This document shows positions 44,030-53,065 of a stretch of DNA of 64,000 nt, piece after piece. Every line of letters starts with the position of its first letter. Position 1 is the first letter of the stretch. The position numbers were made by a program, and so were the translations under genes. Below the pieces are notes generated by a model that was not told the origin of the DNA, searched no databases, and saw only the letters and a list, made by a program, of their open reading frames with translations. Origin of the DNA: an uncultured bacterium (GTDB lineage: Bacteria > Cyanobacteriota > Vampirovibrionia > Gastranaerophilales > Gastranaerophilaceae); the NCBI GenBank assembly GCA_905215335.1, contig CAJMPQ010000003.1, forward strand, positions 62,001-126,000. The letters are read 5' to 3'.

Positions 44030-44915
44030 TCCCTATTTTTTACCTGAAAGAAATTATTCAAATCTTGCTATACAGCTATTATCTGACACTGTAGGCATGG
44101 ATAATATTCCCATTGATGTTTTTGGTATTCCAGAACAAATGGACTATGAAGTTATCTTTTCAAAAGAGGAATTTGAGAATAATAATATATATGGATTTTC
44201 GGATATTGTTTCCGAAAATAATAAAACAATTTATTTGAACGCTGATTTTTATGGGAATTCATTTGATGAAGTAAAGCAAAATAATACAAAAAGAAGACAT
44301 TGTCGTTTTACTTTGGCTCATGAGCTTGGTCATTGTACCATCCCAGAACATTGTAACTTAATACTCCAAAAAACACTTTTAAATGAAAATAATATTCATG
44401 CCAAAAACTACAGGTTTCGTAAAGAATATGAAGCAAATGTTTTTGCAGCAGAGCTTTTAATCCCATCAACTACAATAACAAATATTTATTCCTTTGGAAA
44501 AACATTCAAAGAAATTATAGAAAATTTATCGTTAAAATATGATGCTTCCTTTATGGCTGCAGCATTAAAAACTGCATCGTTGATGAGTGATTCAATTTGT
44601 ATATGCCTGCAGATAAGTAAAGATACTAAAAAAATAATAAATATGACTTGGTCAAAAGCTTTTAGTGAGTATAAAAGGGGGTTATTTATAAGTAGAAATA
44701 CAGAGCCTTATTCTGGCTCAATTGCGGCAAGCTTGATAAAAGGCTCTTCAACACTTTGTACACATCAACTTTGTAAATCTCCAAGCGATTGGTTTCCAGA
44801 TTTCCGAGGGAGCAATGAAGCTCAATTACATGAATGGTCTTTTGATATGGGAGAAAATGTTATAACATTTTTAGAGCTAATTGATACAAGTATGTATAGT
44901 TTATATATTAATTAG
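44019..44915 (+). CDS. ImmA/IrrE-family metallopeptidase
   Basis: 298 residues. Zinc motif His101-Glu102-x-x-His105 in TLAHELGHC, third-ligand region YEANVFAAELLIP. ImmA-type peptidases cleave the adjacent XRE repressor to induce mobile elements after DNA damage. The C-terminal ~120 residues lack a domain I recognise and could sense the signal. Coupled to the XRE gene by overlap. Confidence 0.88.
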   Translation: MINNPYFLPERNYSNLAIQLLSDTVGMDNIPIDVFGIPEQMDYEVIFSKEEFENNNIYGFSDIVSENNKTIYLNADFYGNSFDEVKQNNTKRRHCRFTLAHELGHCTIPEHCNLILQKTLLNENNIHAKNYRFRKEYEANVFAAELLIPSTTITNIYSFGKTFKEIIENLSLKYDASFMAAALKTASLMSDSICICLQISKDTKKIINMTWSKAFSEYKRGLFISRNTEPYSGSIAASLIKGSSTLCTHQLCKSPSDWFPDFRGSNEAQLHEWSFDMGENVITFLELIDTSMYSLYIN

Positions 44916-45334
44916 AAATATAGTACGTAAATAAGTATATTTTAATATATTTTTGCGTTGGGTTCTATAACTATTCCCATTTAAAAATCCTGTGTATTAA
45001 ATATTCCAATACAATTATAAAACAAAGATCGGATAGAATTTGAGTTCCTACTCAAAATTTTTGAAATAGTTGACAAATTTTAGAGAATGTATATAATAGT
45101 ATACCCCCGAAACCCTTATGGGGACTGAGTTTTAGGTTGACAAAATCAAATTTATATGATAGAATAGAGACATAAAAAAATTGTAAATGTTGATTCTTAA
45201 TGAATTTAGAGAATTACATTTGCTCCATAACGAAATTTTGACCAGCCTATGGTATGGGTTTAATTCCTATGCTTAAAATTATTTTTGAATGGGGATATTT
45301 TGTTATGCCGAAATTGAATAATTAAAGGATAACA
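44916..45334 (+). promoter_or_regulatory. Gene-free control region with two strong promoters
   Basis: Promoter 1: TTGACA (45070-45075), 16 bp, TATAAT (45092-45097). Promoter 2: TTGACA (45137-45142), 17 bp, TAGAAT (45160-45165). A CCCC/GGGG hairpin lies between them, and the leader after promoter 2 contains a GTAAATGT/ACATTTGC dyad. No gene with a ribosome site is seen before 45335. A degenerate repeat half (44915-44944) opens the region. It resembles the copy-control leader of a plasmid replicon; that reading is inference. Confidence 0.6.
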
Positions 45335-45511
45335 ATGAAAACATTTAATTATCACAATTTTATAGATATTACAAAGAATGAATTTCAACAATATCAGTCA
45401 GAACCAATTTCAACTACACAAGCTATCGAAATTCAAAACAACCTATTTGGGGTAGTAGATTTGCTCATGCATTGGCATTCAGAAAGTATTAGGAACAAAG
45501 AATGCGCATAA
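45335..45511 (+). CDS. 58-residue protein of the replication-like module
   Basis: Too short for length-based calling but real in appearance: ATG at 45335 with AAAGGATAACA, 58 codons, stop TAA at 45511, followed by the next gene 18 nt later. MKTFNYHNFIDITKNEFQQYQSEPISTTQAIEIQ. No family recognised; acidic/polar. Lies between two promoters upstream and the 45530 gene. Confidence 0.6.
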   Translation: MKTFNYHNFIDITKNEFQQYQSEPISTTQAIEIQNNLFGVVDLLMHWHSESIRNKECA

Positions 45512-45529
45512 ACAAAGGAAAGGAAAAAT

Positions 45530-45868
45530 ATGGTAATACACATTAGTAAAAATAGTAAGGAAACAAATGTAACCCCTCCAGAAAATATAAGAGTTTTCCT
45601 TACTGATAAGGTAATAAGTTATGATAATAAATATTTATTCTTTTATTACAATGACATAAAAAGTATGGAAATTTATAAAGTAAAAATTAGAGAGTTTATG
45701 AGTCTTCCAATAACTATTATTCCACCCCTGTTAAATTCTGATGGAAGTGCAAATAGATACGGAATACAGGGTTTTATCAATCGTTTTAGTTTGATAAGTT
45801 TTATGGGTACTTATCAACACAATGAACTTGTAAATATAAGTAATTTTGGTTTGTCAAATATGTTATAA
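45530..45868 (+). CDS. Hypothetical protein of the replication-like module
   Basis: 112 residues, GGAAAGGAAAAAT before ATG. Beta-rich (YDNKYLFFYYNDIKSMEIYKVKI). Not a family I recognise. Lies in an apparent operon with the 58-residue gene upstream and two larger unknown genes downstream. Confidence 0.6.
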   Translation: MVIHISKNSKETNVTPPENIRVFLTDKVISYDNKYLFFYYNDIKSMEIYKVKIREFMSLPITIIPPLLNSDGSANRYGIQGFINRFSLISFMGTYQHNELVNISNFGLSNML

Positions 45869-45960
45869 CAATGAGCTCTAAACTTACATAAGAAGTTAAA
45901 ATGAATAATATATCAGAAAGGTGCCATTGTATACATTATAAATAAAGGAGAATGTACACT

Positions 45961-47403
45961 ATGCAAACAGTAAAAAATAGTTCATTAATTAATGAGCACA
46001 ATAGATATGATTATATGAGTTGGTTTACTAATATATCATCATGTATATGGTTAAAAAAAATCACTAATATTTTGAAAAATACCATTGATGATGAAAATGA
46101 TACTAATAGATGTATTAATATACTACAAGAACAAGTAAAAATAATATCCTCTTATAAAATAACTAATATTGAGAGATATAGAGAGATTTATGATGAGTAT
46201 ACAAGTAAATATCTTAATGATTCTATAGGTGCTGTAGAACAATTTATTTCTGATAATAAAACAGATGAAATTTTTAAATATTTTAAAGTGAAATATATTG
46301 GTAATAAAAGGCAGAAAAATCAGCGGGGAAATAAAGAACCTAAAAATCTTATTATGGATTTTAACTCTGATTATTTTGTAAAAATAACTGGAAGATATGA
46401 AGATATACCATTATATCCTACATGTTACTGCCACTATTTTATAATAGCATTTTTATTAGATATTATAGCTTCAGCAGAAATAACGTTACCGCAATATGAA
46501 CGTAATAATTCTTTTTATTGTAGTTTTTATAAAACATTACACGAAAACCTTAATTCCAGTGTGTTAACTGGATTAGAAGCTTTTGCCGAATTCAAATTAA
46601 ATTATTTGTATACTTCGTTATATGATGAATTGCCATATTTAACTTCTTTGTCTAAAGATAAACTTATCTTCTATTTTACACCAGCTAATAAAAGTTTTGA
46701 CGCTACAATAAAGGAATATTCTTTAATAACACAAATGTTTGTTAAATATAGAAATGCTTGGAATGAGAATGATATAGGCCGTATAATACCTAACCCCACA
46801 GATAAATCAGGGCAATATAGAATTAAAAGTCAAGATGTTGTGTACATAAATTCTGATCCTGAACACGATGAAGATAAAAGAAGATTTTCAAAACTAAGAA
46901 TTAAAGAAGGTTCTAATCCCAATAACATGATTGTATATATTACTTTATCTGGTCAAAGAATAATTAACCGTATATTTGATAGCTCAAGTAATGTTAAAAA
47001 TAATATTAAAACACATGAAATTATTGATTACATTCCAAGTACAGCAAATATGATTGCGTTTATCCTATGGTGCATACTTAATAGTGCTGAAATAGGAGAT
47101 AAAAATTCTCCTATACAGATATATCATAAATATATCAGGGAATACTTAGAAGAAAAGGGACAGATGCAAACAAGAAATTTAATTACAAAAACAGCAGTTC
47201 CAATAATATTATCATCTAAAACAAAAGAAGAACAAGAATCATTTATTAACAAGCATTTTTCAGAAAAACAATCCAAACAAAAAGCCTTAGTTAGAGCTAA
47301 CATAAATAAAATTAATATAATAAAACAACAAGAATCACATAATAATTCTAAAACTTTTTTACAAACATTTATAAAGGAGCTAAAGGATGACTATAACTGG
47401 TAA
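45961..47403 (+). CDS. Unknown 480-residue protein of the replication-like module
   Basis: 480 residues from ATG at 45961; the ATG 9 nt earlier sits only 1 nt after AAAGGAG and was rejected. Mostly helical, basic C-terminus (KQSKQKALVRANINKINIIKQQ). No motif I recognise. The stop overlaps the next start by 17 nt, so the two proteins are probably made in fixed ratio. Confidence 0.6.
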   Translation: MQTVKNSSLINEHNRYDYMSWFTNISSCIWLKKITNILKNTIDDENDTNRCINILQEQVKIISSYKITNIERYREIYDEYTSKYLNDSIGAVEQFISDNKTDEIFKYFKVKYIGNKRQKNQRGNKEPKNLIMDFNSDYFVKITGRYEDIPLYPTCYCHYFIIAFLLDIIASAEITLPQYERNNSFYCSFYKTLHENLNSSVLTGLEAFAEFKLNYLYTSLYDELPYLTSLSKDKLIFYFTPANKSFDATIKEYSLITQMFVKYRNAWNENDIGRIIPNPTDKSGQYRIKSQDVVYINSDPEHDEDKRRFSKLRIKEGSNPNNMIVYITLSGQRIINRIFDSSSNVKNNIKTHEIIDYIPSTANMIAFILWCILNSAEIGDKNSPIQIYHKYIREYLEEKGQMQTRNLITKTAVPIILSSKTKEEQESFINKHFSEKQSKQKALVRANINKINIIKQQESHNNSKTFLQTFIKELKDDYNW

Positions 47404-48454
47404 AATATTGATTGATAAAATGAGAGTAAGTATACCATTACCATTCTTACAAGAAAACGGTATAAAAGTAGAAATACTAAAACAGAAATTTTTAAATATT
47501 CTTGCTCATTACTTTTGTGATAGAAAGGCATATTCAGTAACAATAAGCTACGGATATTTAAGAACAACTTTAAATCCTGCAAGATACAAACCACATAATA
47601 AAGCTAATTATACAGATACAAATTTAGAAATGCCATCAGAAAAGTGGTTATTAGAACTTTTAAAAGACCTAGGGTATTTAGAAAACAAAAAAATCGCAGA
47701 AGCTGCAAATATCACATTGATTCATTTAACAAAAGATATAATTGTACAACAATCCCCCCATGATTACATTGAATTTTTATTAAAATTCCCATTAGAGAAA
47801 AACTTCATTTCTTCAAAAATTTATTCAAATAGTACTAATAATACTTTACGAATTTCTACACCTAAAAGAAATAATACTAAAAAAGATATTTTAGGAGATA
47901 GAGTATTTATTTTCTACGATAAAATGCAAGAATTACGGAATAAATTACCCAAGGATATTATAACATTAAAAGAAGCTTTGACTGAGAATGAAATAAAGCA
48001 ATTAAATAAAGTAGGTGCACAGCATATTGATAATCACAATATAAGTATTTCTAATTTAAATTTACTAAGATGTGAATTACAATATAGATATAAAGAAAAA
48101 ATTGAACCATTACTGAGATTTTTAAATTCAGAGGCAAAATCTGGGAATTTAACTGTAGCTATTATAATAGATGCACTAAGTAAAAAAGAATTGTACAAAA
48201 AGTTAGAACAGTTCTATAAAAAAGAATTACAATCAGTAGTATTTTACAAAGAACCTCAAAATAAATTTCAAGGTTTCAATAGTTACGAACTTGCATTGGC
48301 AGATTTAATAAATGATAGTAATATTACTACATTAGAACTTATTTATGATTCTTTTGGTTTAAAAAAAATGTTTCATGCAAATTTAAAAAATATTACAAAA
48401 GGTATATCTAATGAATTATATAATGAGCTATACAGCAAATTTATTGAAGATTAA
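47387..48454 (+). CDS. Possible replication-initiation protein (phage/plasmid II/X-like)
   Basis: 355 residues. DRVFIFYDKMQELRNKLPKD resembles the FYDK-x-x-ELR segment of phage/plasmid replication proteins of the gene II/X type; LLRCELQYRYKEK follows at the expected place. No confirmed HUH or Tyr pair was found by eye. Located last in the operon that starts at 45335 behind two strong promoters, which fits a replicon. Replicase identity is low-confidence inference. Confidence 0.5.
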   Translation: MTITGKILIDKMRVSIPLPFLQENGIKVEILKQKFLNILAHYFCDRKAYSVTISYGYLRTTLNPARYKPHNKANYTDTNLEMPSEKWLLELLKDLGYLENKKIAEAANITLIHLTKDIIVQQSPHDYIEFLLKFPLEKNFISSKIYSNSTNNTLRISTPKRNNTKKDILGDRVFIFYDKMQELRNKLPKDIITLKEALTENEIKQLNKVGAQHIDNHNISISNLNLLRCELQYRYKEKIEPLLRFLNSEAKSGNLTVAIIIDALSKKELYKKLEQFYKKELQSVVFYKEPQNKFQGFNSYELALADLINDSNITTLELIYDSFGLKKMFHANLKNITKGISNELYNELYSKFIED

Positions 48455-48604
48455 ATAATCTAATTTAAATTATCTTAAAATATAAAACTAATACTTTAAC
48501 TAGTTTTAGGTATATATCTGAAATTTTAGTATTTCACTTAACTTAATAAAATTGTCCTAAAAGACTTGACAAATAAAGCATTATAGTACAAAATAGTAAT
48601 GGAT

Positions 48605-48655
48605 AACCTAAGAATCACTTCCTGTATTATATACATAGTGTCTTAGGTTTTTTGC
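48605..48655. terminator. Terminator between replication-like module and Abi gene
   Basis: AACCTAAG (48605-48612) pairs with CTTAGGTT (48642-48649), with an inner CACT/AGTG pair, followed by TTTTTTGC. The stretch 48455-48604 is otherwise empty apart from an AAAACTA/TAGTTTT dyad. Confidence 0.7.
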
Positions 48656-49335
48656 TATTTTAAGGTTGATAAAGACTTATTATAAACATCAAGAAATGAT
48701 GATGTTTCTTCTAATATACCTGAATTGTCAGAAGGCAAGTAACTTAACATTGTCATAATTTCATTATACATTGTTAATGTATTTTGTGGGTGTTTAAATA
48801 TAGGCTCATAATGAAATATTCTATTTCTAAAACGTCTAATCATACGTAATTTCGTAGCTATCGCCCCAATATTATTTATTTTACTAGGATAATTTACAAA
48901 AACACCTTTAAAACAAGCCCCTTTATTCCATATATTTGAGCAATACCATTTTGAACAAAGATTAGTCCAAAATCCAAAAGTTAGATTTGAGATAACTTTA
49001 CCCCTTGTATAATTATTTTTGTATGTATTTTTAATATCATTATAAGTTGCTAGGAGCATTTCACGTTCATGGTTTGATAAAATTTTTTGGTGCTGTATTT
49101 CGTCTTCAAACCAAGTTGGAGAAATACAACTAGTTAACATTGAATCAATAGCATTTCTTAAAGTTATTTCTAGTGTTGATAATTCTGGGTAAAGTGCCTG
49201 TGATATGCGTAGATTAATCTTATATCGTTTAATAAGCATATCTATAGTATCACTGTCTGAATTTTTAAATGATAACAATCTTTCAACACTTAATGTGTTT
49301 GTATACTTTACTAATTCTTCTTTTAACATATCCAT
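48655..49335 (-). CDS. Abi-like (Abi_2/HEPN) abortive-infection family protein
   Basis: 226 residues from ATG at 49335. The family hallmark is the RNase-like HEPN segment RRFRNRIFHYEPIF near residues 177-190 (R-N-x-x-x-H), with YPELSTLEITLRNAID near the N-terminus. AbiF/AbiD-type proteins stop phage growth by cleaving RNA. TATAAT lies 6 nt before the start and no Shine-Dalgarno, so it is likely leaderless. Confidence 0.8.
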   Translation of the reverse strand: MDMLKEELVKYTNTLSVERLLSFKNSDSDTIDMLIKRYKINLRISQALYPELSTLEITLRNAIDSMLTSCISPTWFEDEIQHQKILSNHEREMLLATYNDIKNTYKNNYTRGKVISNLTFGFWTNLCSKWYCSNIWNKGACFKGVFVNYPSKINNIGAIATKLRMIRRFRNRIFHYEPIFKHPQNTLTMYNEIMTMLSYLPSDNSGILEETSSFLDVYNKSLSTLK

Positions 49336-49410
49336 ATCAAAATTATACAACAAATAGGAACCCTTACAGGCATGGTTGACATAATATTATTCTTTCTATA
49401 GGATTTGCTT

Positions 49411-49548
49411 ATGAAACAAATTTTGCAGATTGCTTTAGGAATAGTATTTGGAGTAGTTTTATTAATAATACTACTTCCTTTGTTACCTATAGTTAGAGAC
49501 TTATTGTTATATACCCTATTTCAACTTGGTTCTATATTCTTTGGGTAA
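49411..49548 (+). CDS. 45-residue membrane peptide
   Basis: Short but well formed: AGGA lies 7 nt before ATG and the stop is TAA at 49548. The peptide is almost entirely hydrophobic: IALGIVFGVVLLIILLPLLPIV, one membrane helix with a short polar end. Could be a small membrane toxin or stress peptide; no antitoxin or partner was identified. Confidence 0.55.
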   Translation: MKQILQIALGIVFGVVLLIILLPLLPIVRDLLLYTLFQLGSIFFG

Positions 49549-49634
49549 CTTAATAATTTATTTCTATAATTCAGGGTATCGGTTACATTCTAATTTGCAA
49601 CATTGAGATTTTAGAGTTGCAGAAAGGAATGGAT

Positions 49635-50180
49635 ATGAAAAAAAAGGCTGAACCGATTAAAAGCAGAAAGGATATTGAAAAGGTTGAACAATATCTAAAA
49701 CAGCACAACAAACGGGATTATGTTATTTGGGTGCTAGGTATGAATTCGGGGTTAAGGGTATCTGATATAGTTGGATTAAATGTTTCTGATGTTGTGGATA
49801 AGACACATATTTCCATTATTGAAAAGAAAACAGGAAAACAAAAAACTTTTTACATTAATGATAAATTAAAACGAGTACTAAAAGATTATACCAAAGATAA
49901 AAAGCTTGATGAACCTTTGTTTATAGGGAAACACGGGAAACGCCTTAACCGCTCGCAAATTTATAGATTTATAGTGAAAGTTTGTAAAGAACAGGGTATA
50001 AAAGCTCATGTCTCAACTCATACTCTTAGACGTTCTTTTGGATATCATCACTATCAAAAATTTAAGGATGCGGTTGTCTTACAAAAAATTTTTAACCACT
50101 CTAGTCAAAGAATAACTCTTATGTATATAGGTATAGAACAAGACGAAATAGATTTAAGTTATAAAAATTTTGAATTGTAA
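49635..50180 (+). CDS. Compact tyrosine recombinase lacking an arm-binding domain
   Basis: 181 residues from ATG at 49635, after AGAAAGGA. All catalytic residues are visible: Arg41 (GLRVSDI), Lys near 64-65, His129 and Arg132 (HTLRRSFGYH), His155, Tyr164. It is only a catalytic domain, with no N-terminal SAM-like domain, as in DNA invertases rather than phage integrases. It lies just upstream of the inverted-repeat segment at 50223-50398. Confidence 0.88.
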   Translation: MKKKAEPIKSRKDIEKVEQYLKQHNKRDYVIWVLGMNSGLRVSDIVGLNVSDVVDKTHISIIEKKTGKQKTFYINDKLKRVLKDYTKDKKLDEPLFIGKHGKRLNRSQIYRFIVKVCKEQGIKAHVSTHTLRRSFGYHHYQKFKDAVVLQKIFNHSSQRITLMYIGIEQDEIDLSYKNFEL

Positions 50181-50222
50181 ATAACCTGTAATATAAAAAT
50201 GCCCCAAAATGAAATGTATCAG

Positions 50223-50237
50223 TTTGTACCATATTGG
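50223..50237 (+). repeat. Left inverted repeat of a putative invertible promoter (site L)
   Basis: TTTGTACCATATTGG, perfectly complementary to the right copy at 50384-50398. The 9-bp centre TTGTACCAT plus flanking ATTGGTGC (50233-50240) resembles a tyrosine-recombinase crossover site. Lies 43 bp after the recombinase stop. Confidence 0.75.
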
Positions 50238-50259
50238 TGCAGACAGCCCAACAGTAGCA

Positions 50260-50288
50260 AATATATGCTAAACAAAGCCTATTGTCAA
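50260..50288 (-). promoter_or_regulatory. Near-consensus promoter inside the invertible segment, pointing left
   Basis: On the minus strand TTGACA (50288-50283), exactly 17 bp, TATATT (50265-50260). It fires away from the vWA operon toward the 3' end of the recombinase in the present orientation; inversion would point it at the operon. A plus-strand TATAAT (50358-50363) exists but has no good -35. Confidence 0.75.
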
Positions 50289-50383
50289 TTTAGAAACTGT
50301 CCTCATGCTGGGGCAAATTAGTAATTTTAATGCAAATATTATGTTCTAAAACTCTTGTATAATAAGACTTTTCAGAAAATGCC

Positions 50384-50398
50384 CCAATATGGTACAAA
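50384..50398 (-). repeat. Right inverted repeat of the putative invertible promoter (site R)
   Basis: CCAATATGGTACAAA, the reverse complement of site L. It is set within GCCCCAAT-ATGGTACAA-ATTGGTGC, an imperfect dyad with 8-bp arms around a 9-bp centre. 28 bp before the vWA start codon at 50427, so it is part of the 5' leader. Confidence 0.75.
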
Positions 50399-50426
50399 TT
50401 GGTGCAAAATATGGAAAGGAATAAAT

Positions 50427-51116
50427 ATGACTGAGCAAACACCTTATGAAATTGAAGATAAAAATATCCGATTTGATGTGATAGAATTTGCAGAAAATCC
50501 TGAACCTAGGTGCCCTTGTATATTACTTCTAGATTGTTCAGGTTCAATGAATGGAAAACCTATTCAAGAGTTAAACAATGGATTAAGGACTTTTCAACAA
50601 CAATTAAATATTGATGATTTAGCATCAAAACGTGTTGAAGTAACAGTAGTAAAATTTGATACTGATGTTGAAATTATAAATGAATTTGAAACTGCAGAAA
50701 ATTTTACACCTCAACAACTAAGTGCAGGAGGTTTAACAAGTATGGGTAGAGCAATTGAAAAAGCAATTAATTTACTTGAACAAAGAAAAGCAGTTTATAA
50801 AGCAAATGGAATTTCATATTATCGTCCTTGGATATTTTTACTAACAGATGGTGAACCTACAGATGATTATACAAATGCTATGGAAGCAGTCCACGAGGGA
50901 GAAAAGAATAAACAATTTGCCTTTTTTGCAGTAGGTATTCAAGGGGCAAACATGGATATTTTAAAACAAATTTCTGTTAGACAGCCTCTGACACTACAAG
51001 GTTTGAATTTTACATCATTATTTCAGTGGCTATCAAATTCTATGTCATCAGTTTCCCGTTCTTCTTTAGATGCTGAACTTACTTTAGAATCGCCAAGTGG
51101 ATGGGCTAAAATCTAA
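50427..51116 (+). CDS. TerY-type von Willebrand A protein
   Basis: 229 residues from ATG at 50427, which has GGAAAGGA and 6-7 nt spacing; upstream frame was excluded. The MIDAS site is DCSGSMNG (Asp36-x-Ser-x-Ser), T in GGLTSMG, and LLTDGEPTDDY. TerY-type vWA proteins join a PP2C phosphatase and a Ser/Thr kinase as the 'TerY-P triad' described by Anantharaman and Aravind, linked to stress/phage responses. The next gene starts on the stop. Confidence 0.88.
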   Translation: MTEQTPYEIEDKNIRFDVIEFAENPEPRCPCILLLDCSGSMNGKPIQELNNGLRTFQQQLNIDDLASKRVEVTVVKFDTDVEIINEFETAENFTPQQLSAGGLTSMGRAIEKAINLLEQRKAVYKANGISYYRPWIFLLTDGEPTDDYTNAMEAVHEGEKNKQFAFFAVGIQGANMDILKQISVRQPLTLQGLNFTSLFQWLSNSMSSVSRSSLDAELTLESPSGWAKI

Positions 51117-51895
51117 TGAGCTGGAAGTATTTTTATTCATCTGTAAAGGGAACATCTCATATTGCTTCAAATACTTTAAAACAAGATAATTGTGAAATTT
51201 GTTTATTCAAGGATTATCTTATTTCTGCAGTTGCAGATGGTGCAGGCAGTGCAAAATATTCAGATTTATCATCAAAATTTATCTGCAAATTATTTGTAAA
51301 AAAAACTAAGTTCTGGCTTGCAAAGAATCAACTTAACGATCTATCAAGAGAAATTATTACTGAATGGTTTATTACTTTTCAAAAAGTGATAAATCGAGCT
51401 ATATCCATATATAAATTAGAATCATCAAGAGAATTTGCTACAACATTATTATTTTCTGTACTAAGTAAAGACTTAAATGTCTTTGTGCAAATTGGTGACG
51501 GAATTATAGCTATTGGTAATGAACACGATATGAATTGTGTATTTATACCACAGAATGGGGAATTTATAAACACAACACATTTTGCTACAGAAATTTGTGC
51601 AACTAATATTTTTATGTACAAAAAAACGCCAGAACCAGTTGATCAAATTGTAATGTTTACAGATGGTATAGAGCAAATAGCTTTTGATTTAAAAGGGCAA
51701 AAACCTTTTATCCCATTTTTCAAGCCATTTTTTGTTGCTTTAGAAAATTTAAATAATAGCGGATATTCAGAAAATTTATCAAGACAATTAGAAATGTTTT
51801 TACAATCGGATAGAGTGAATAAAAAAACAGATGATGATAAAACTTTATTTTTAGCCTCTTCAATTATAAAAAATATTAGAGGTGATAATGAGTAG
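51116..51895 (+). CDS. PP2C-type protein phosphatase
   Basis: 259 residues. PP2C metal/phosphate residues: QDNCEI, VADGAGSAKYSDLSS, FATTLLFSVL, VQIGDGIIAI, MFTDGIEQ and KKTDDDKTLFLA. Removes phosphate from Ser/Thr. It overlaps the vWA gene at the stop and the next gene's start by 8 nt, consistent with fixed stoichiometry. Opposes the kinase at 53066. Confidence 0.9.
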   Translation: MSWKYFYSSVKGTSHIASNTLKQDNCEICLFKDYLISAVADGAGSAKYSDLSSKFICKLFVKKTKFWLAKNQLNDLSREIITEWFITFQKVINRAISIYKLESSREFATTLLFSVLSKDLNVFVQIGDGIIAIGNEHDMNCVFIPQNGEFINTTHFATEICATNIFMYKKTPEPVDQIVMFTDGIEQIAFDLKGQKPFIPFFKPFFVALENLNNSGYSENLSRQLEMFLQSDRVNKKTDDDKTLFLASSIIKNIRGDNE

Positions 51896-53063
51896 AAATG
51901 ATTCTTTATATAGAGCAATAAATTTTTATGAAAATAAGCTTTATTCCGATGCTATTATTGAATGTTCTAAAGTAATATCAGTAGACTCATATAATGATCA
52001 AGCATATACAATAAGGGGAATATCCTACTATTTAACAGAACAAATTGAAAATTCTATTGAAGATTTAACAACCGCAATTCATTTAAACCCTCAAAATTCC
52101 AACGCTTTTTGTTACCGAGGAATGTGTTTAGCGATGTTAAAATCCGCTGAGGCAAATTCTATTATAGAGTTTAACAAACCTTCGTCATTTACGCTCAAAG
52201 GATTCAATTTAGAAGAAAATGTTATTCAAAAAATTTTACAATGTTTAGATGATGAAAATACAGCTATTCAGCTTGATAATGGTAATATTCAAGCATATTT
52301 AGCAAGAGCTGAGGCTCTATTCTGGCTCGAAAATTACGAAAATGCTTTAATAGATTTAAATAAAGTAATAAAAGTGTGCCCTAATGAAGGAGCATTTGAA
52401 TTAAGAGCTAAAATTTATTATTTATTTAAAAATTATGAGTCGTGTATTCAGGATATTAATGAAACTATAAAATTTAACCCAAATAATTGTAATGCTTTTG
52501 ATATTCGGGGTCGAGCTTATTATATGGAAAAAAAATATGAAAGATCGATTGTAGATTTAACCAAAGCAATCCAATTAAATCCGTCCAATGATATGGCATA
52601 TTATTATCGTGGTTGCTGTTATTATTTAAAAGATGAAAATCAGAAAGCTATAATAGATTTTAATAAATGTATAAAAAATAATCCTTATAATTACAGTGCA
52701 TATGATTTTAGAGCTAGATGTTACTGGTTTATAAAAGATTTCCAGCAAACTGTACAAGATGAAACAATTTCAATATCTTTAAATCCTAGTAATGGTAGTG
52801 CCTACGATTTTAGAGGTCGTGCATACTATTTCTTAAAAGAATATCCGAATGCTGTTAATGATACAAGCAATGCTATCAAACTTGGGGTTCAAAATTACAG
52901 TGTATTTGATTGCAGGGGTAGGTCATATTTTTACCTAAAGCAATATGAGAATGCAATTAATGATTTTAAATGCGCTCTACAAATTAAACCAGATAATATT
53001 GAACTAAAAGAATTTTTGAAAAAAGTTTATGCTGAAATACAATCTCAAAGGTTGGTGAAATAA
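51888..53063 (+). CDS. Multi-repeat TPR protein
   Basis: 391 residues from ATG at 51888 after AGAGGTGATA. About ten TPR-type helix pairs with A-F-x-x-R-G/A-x-x-Y and P-x-N signature (NAFDIRGRAYYMEKKYERSIVDLTKAI, YYYRGCCYYLKDENQKAIIDF). Probably a scaffold that brings kinase, phosphatase and effector together. It is in an unbroken operon with them. Confidence 0.85.
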   Translation: MSRNDSLYRAINFYENKLYSDAIIECSKVISVDSYNDQAYTIRGISYYLTEQIENSIEDLTTAIHLNPQNSNAFCYRGMCLAMLKSAEANSIIEFNKPSSFTLKGFNLEENVIQKILQCLDDENTAIQLDNGNIQAYLARAEALFWLENYENALIDLNKVIKVCPNEGAFELRAKIYYLFKNYESCIQDINETIKFNPNNCNAFDIRGRAYYMEKKYERSIVDLTKAIQLNPSNDMAYYYRGCCYYLKDENQKAIIDFNKCIKNNPYNYSAYDFRARCYWFIKDFQQTVQDETISISLNPSNGSAYDFRGRAYYFLKEYPNAVNDTSNAIKLGVQNYSVFDCRGRSYFYLKQYENAINDFKCALQIKPDNIELKEFLKKVYAEIQSQRLVK

Positions 53064-53065
53064 TT

